A stretch of 64,000 nucleotides of DNA. It comes from Pseudanabaena sp. FACHB-2040. GTDB taxonomy: Bacteria; Cyanobacteriota; Cyanobacteriia; Phormidesmidales; Phormidesmidaceae. The notes below the pieces were generated by a model. It did not search any database and was not told the origin of the DNA. It saw only the letters and a list, made by a program, of their open reading frames with translations. Shown piece by piece: positions 63,814-64,000 of this stretch (within the stretch, counting starts at the first letter, position 1; the number at the start of each line of letters is the position of its first letter). The stretch lies in contig NZ_JACJQO010000008.1 of NCBI RefSeq assembly GCF_014696715.1, forward strand, positions 124,001-188,000. Direction: 5' to 3'. Position numbers and translations under genes: made by a program.

Positions 63814-64000
63814 CAAAACCCATACACTTCGATCGCCGAAAGGAGATCTCTGAAAACGGAAGCGTAACTGTGGGGGGTAATGGCCAACGTTCACCCGGTG
63901 AGGACGCTAATCAACTGGCAGATGGTGCAGCTGAGTCCGACCTAGGCCTGAGATGGGAACTGACTTTTGTGAGGTAAAGGACAGGGGGGAGCTTAGTGTA
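63814..64000. other. Right edge, no gene recognised
   Basis: 187 nt, purine-rich, with no coding frame. No attC core could be aligned. It looks like structured, non-coding DNA. Confidence 0.3.

Noticed and set aside
63814-64000. Right-edge purine-rich sequence considered as the start of a group II intron or an attC
   Set aside because: No GUGYG boundary, domain V or paired core triplets could be identified in the visible part.
1-64000. tRNA and rRNA genes
   Set aside because: No cloverleaf with a TTCRA T-loop and no rRNA-like sequence was seen on reading both strands.

Overview
The window reads as cyanobacterial DNA. The octamer GCGATCGC and its core recur throughout both coding and spacer sequence. 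Many genes belong to families that are cyanobacterial or nearly so: DUF2949, DUF2811, an RRM-plus-glycine-tail RNA-binding protein, Rcp1-like receivers, an Anabaena-type sensory rhodopsin and large PAS/GAF kinases. The gene mix would suit a filamentous Leptolyngbya/Nodosilinea/Phormidium-type organism, but that is inference only. The block at 22-32 kb carries a replication and partition module: a primase-like protein, a ten-copy iteron array, a Rep-like protein, ParB, ParA and a tyrosine recombinase. The molecule is therefore probably a large plasmid, or a chromosome holding an integrated plasmid.

Layout. 0-1.7 kb: the end of a phytochrome-type histidine kinase and two CheY/Rcp1-like receivers. 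2.1-9 kb: an RTX-type secreted nuclease converging on a trehalose synthase-maltokinase fusion. 9.4-18.9 kb: small conserved proteins, a receiver/glutaredoxin-fold/thioredoxin-reductase-like fusion overlapping a cyclic-nucleotide-domain kinase, a short-chain dehydrogenase, a 1212-residue hybrid kinase with a ribbon-helix-helix-like N-terminus, and a TraX-like membrane protein. 19-22.4 kb: an orphan TAXI binding protein and a cluster of broken genes (OmpR-type regulator, aminoglycoside-phosphotransferase-like enzyme, histidine kinase). 22.4-32 kb: the replication/partition module and plasmid-type genes. 32-42 kb: Dps, small conserved proteins, exported proteins, an L,D-transpeptidase, a DUF922 protein, the sensory rhodopsin and phosphoketolase. 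42-47.6 kb: a GAF/PAS/GGDEF/EAL protein, a bacteriohemerythrin and an EamA transporter. 47.7-53.6 kb: a complete five-gene peptide/nickel-type ABC importer operon on the minus strand. 53.9-56.6 kb: a CHASE-type kinase converging on its probable OmpR-type regulator. 58.6-59.3 kb: the RNA-binding protein and a small conserved gene. 59.5-63.8 kb: an integron, with an IntI-type integrase, a candidate attI, a MarR/membrane-protein cassette, a well-formed attC site, a GFA-family cassette and then insertion-sequence debris.

The strongest signals for a second look are the following. (1) The integron, whose integrase promoter side carries three exact-period 41-bp tandem hairpin repeats. (2) The plasmid replication module, with a primase-like protein, a Rep-like protein with a lambda-repressor-type HTH and ten TCTAGA iterons. 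(3) A hairpin family (arms CTTAGGTAAC, spacer 25-26 nt) with three copies around that module. (4) The redox-style two-component pair built on a thioredoxin-reductase fold lacking its CxxC. (5) A recurring spacer element made of paired G-rich and C-rich minisatellite arms. No tRNA, rRNA or CRISPR array was found.
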